Shown here in pieces: positions 30,101 through 30,771 of a stretch of DNA of 30,771 nucleotides. The position numbers and the translations under genes are program-made. The stretch lies in the NCBI GenBank assembly GCA_033064195.1, contig JARBJD010000593.1, positions 1 through 30,771 on the forward strand. Reading direction: 5' to 3'. This DNA comes from Blattamonas nauphoetae. Taxonomy: Eukaryota > Preaxostyla > Oxymonadida. Below the pieces are notes generated by a model. The model had not been told where the DNA came from. It was given only the letters and a program-made list of their open reading frames with translations, and ran no database searches. Position 1 is the first letter of the stretch. Each line of letters begins with the position of its first letter.

Positions 30101-30771
30101 GAAATGGGTCATCACTTTGGTCCCCTTTTTACTTGCCCCCTAATTTGGGACACCCTATTTGACATCACCCTCAACATTTTCTTTCGACTTTTCAGGATGT
30201 CTAATACTCCATTCCAAGCAACCCACCGTTTTACTCCCAACGGATCACTCCTTCTCCACGTTCGAGGGAAATTTCCACGTATTCTTGATGCGTCTAAGAA
30301 ATTACCAGAACCCATCTTGCTCCAGAATGTCCAGTATTTTCGTTCAATGACAGAACTAAAGTTATTGCTTATACAACACCCACAAGATCTGATACTGTCA
30401 TTTTTATTCTGTTGATAAAGAAACAATCAAAGGTGTTCATCTTCCTTTGACTTCGTCAGCCGAATTAAAATGTCGAATCCTGTCGAACGGATTGAAACAG
30501 TTTCAACTTCCTTCGCTATCTTCTTACAATCTGGCCATCTTCATATTGTCAACGACAGCGTTACTGTGGAGAATTCTGTTATGAAGACTCTGTCGCTCTG
30601 CCCTCACAAATCCATCTATTCCGACTTTCTCAAGCAATCTTGATGATTTTATTGTTGCATACCACTTTCTCCTCCTGGCTCTTTAATCATTCATCTTGCT
30701 AAACAGACAAAATCGGAAACTATCCCACTTCGACTCGACACAGGCCCTATCCTACATGTCCAGGTTTCTAG
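30101..30771 (+). other. Right flank: partial unrecognised coding-like sequence
   Basis: After a probable splice acceptor (TTTTCAG at about 30190-30196) a frame reads MSNTPFQATHRFTPNGSLLL and HVRGKFPRILDASKKLPEPI. Neighbouring frames continue with VIAYTTPTRSDTVIFI and GVHLPLTSSAELKCRILSNG, then LKQFQLPSLSSYNLAIFIL. The composition looks coding but frames shift and the region runs off the window. I do not recognise the family. Confidence 0.3.

Overview
This window looks like nuclear DNA of a eukaryotic microbe, most likely an oxymonad-type metamonad related to Blattamonas or Monocercomonoides. The reasons are many very short GT-AG introns (about 36-136 nt, pyrimidine-rich before the AG), the standard code, a Pmp/pectin-lyase-like right-handed beta-helix surface-protein family with spaced CG(x)nPC motifs, and a helical-repeat domain (EDKSRIYCSLVALV...SISTLLSSPHSTVV) that I recall from Blattamonas hypothetical proteins. 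The organism call rests on recalled family resemblance, not on a search. There are no bacterial operons, ribosome binding sites or CRISPR arrays.

Layout: 1-3276 holds two intron-bearing plus-strand host genes: the 3' part of an unrecognised gene with four good introns, and an LCAT/phospholipase-type acyltransferase with a recognisable Ser-Asp-His triad. 3277-8500 is a decayed stretch with a broken helical-repeat gene and an unrecognised gene end. 8760-10311 is a TA-flanked Tc1/mariner-type element whose two arms of about 485 bp are almost identical. 11.0-12.9 kb is a minus-strand helical gene with two 32-bp minisatellites upstream of it. 13.4-15.1 kb is an intron-bearing DDE transposase with an HGK-x3-D signature. 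15.56-15.68 kb can fold into a compact multi-stem RNA. 15.9-17.2 kb is a very uniform 70/50-bp higher-order minisatellite. 17.8-20.0 kb is a coiled-coil gene resembling CSPP1.

20.3-30.1 kb is a mobile-element nest and the most notable part of the window. A pogo/Tigger-type (DDE_1) transposase gene is cut by two near-identical copies of a TA-flanked miniature element with iterated subterminal repeats. Just downstream is an element with 18-bp perfect TIRs and a perfect 8-bp target duplication (TTGTTTTT), 23478-30092. Into its left end a second element has inserted, 23512-27606, with its own 25-bp TIRs and a different perfect 8-bp duplication (GTCAGTTT). Both begin TAGGCATGG and look hAT-like, but neither encodes a visible transposase. 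The inner one carries a broken beta-helix surface-protein gene plus a tRNA-like relic, and the outer one carries a minus-strand charged coiled-coil gene that still has a spliceosomal intron. They look like gene-carrying (Pack-type) hAT elements nested in each other.

Duplicated segments in the window differ almost only in homopolymer length, and several host reading frames break at or near homopolymers. Part of the apparent gene decay may therefore be residual long-read sequencing error.
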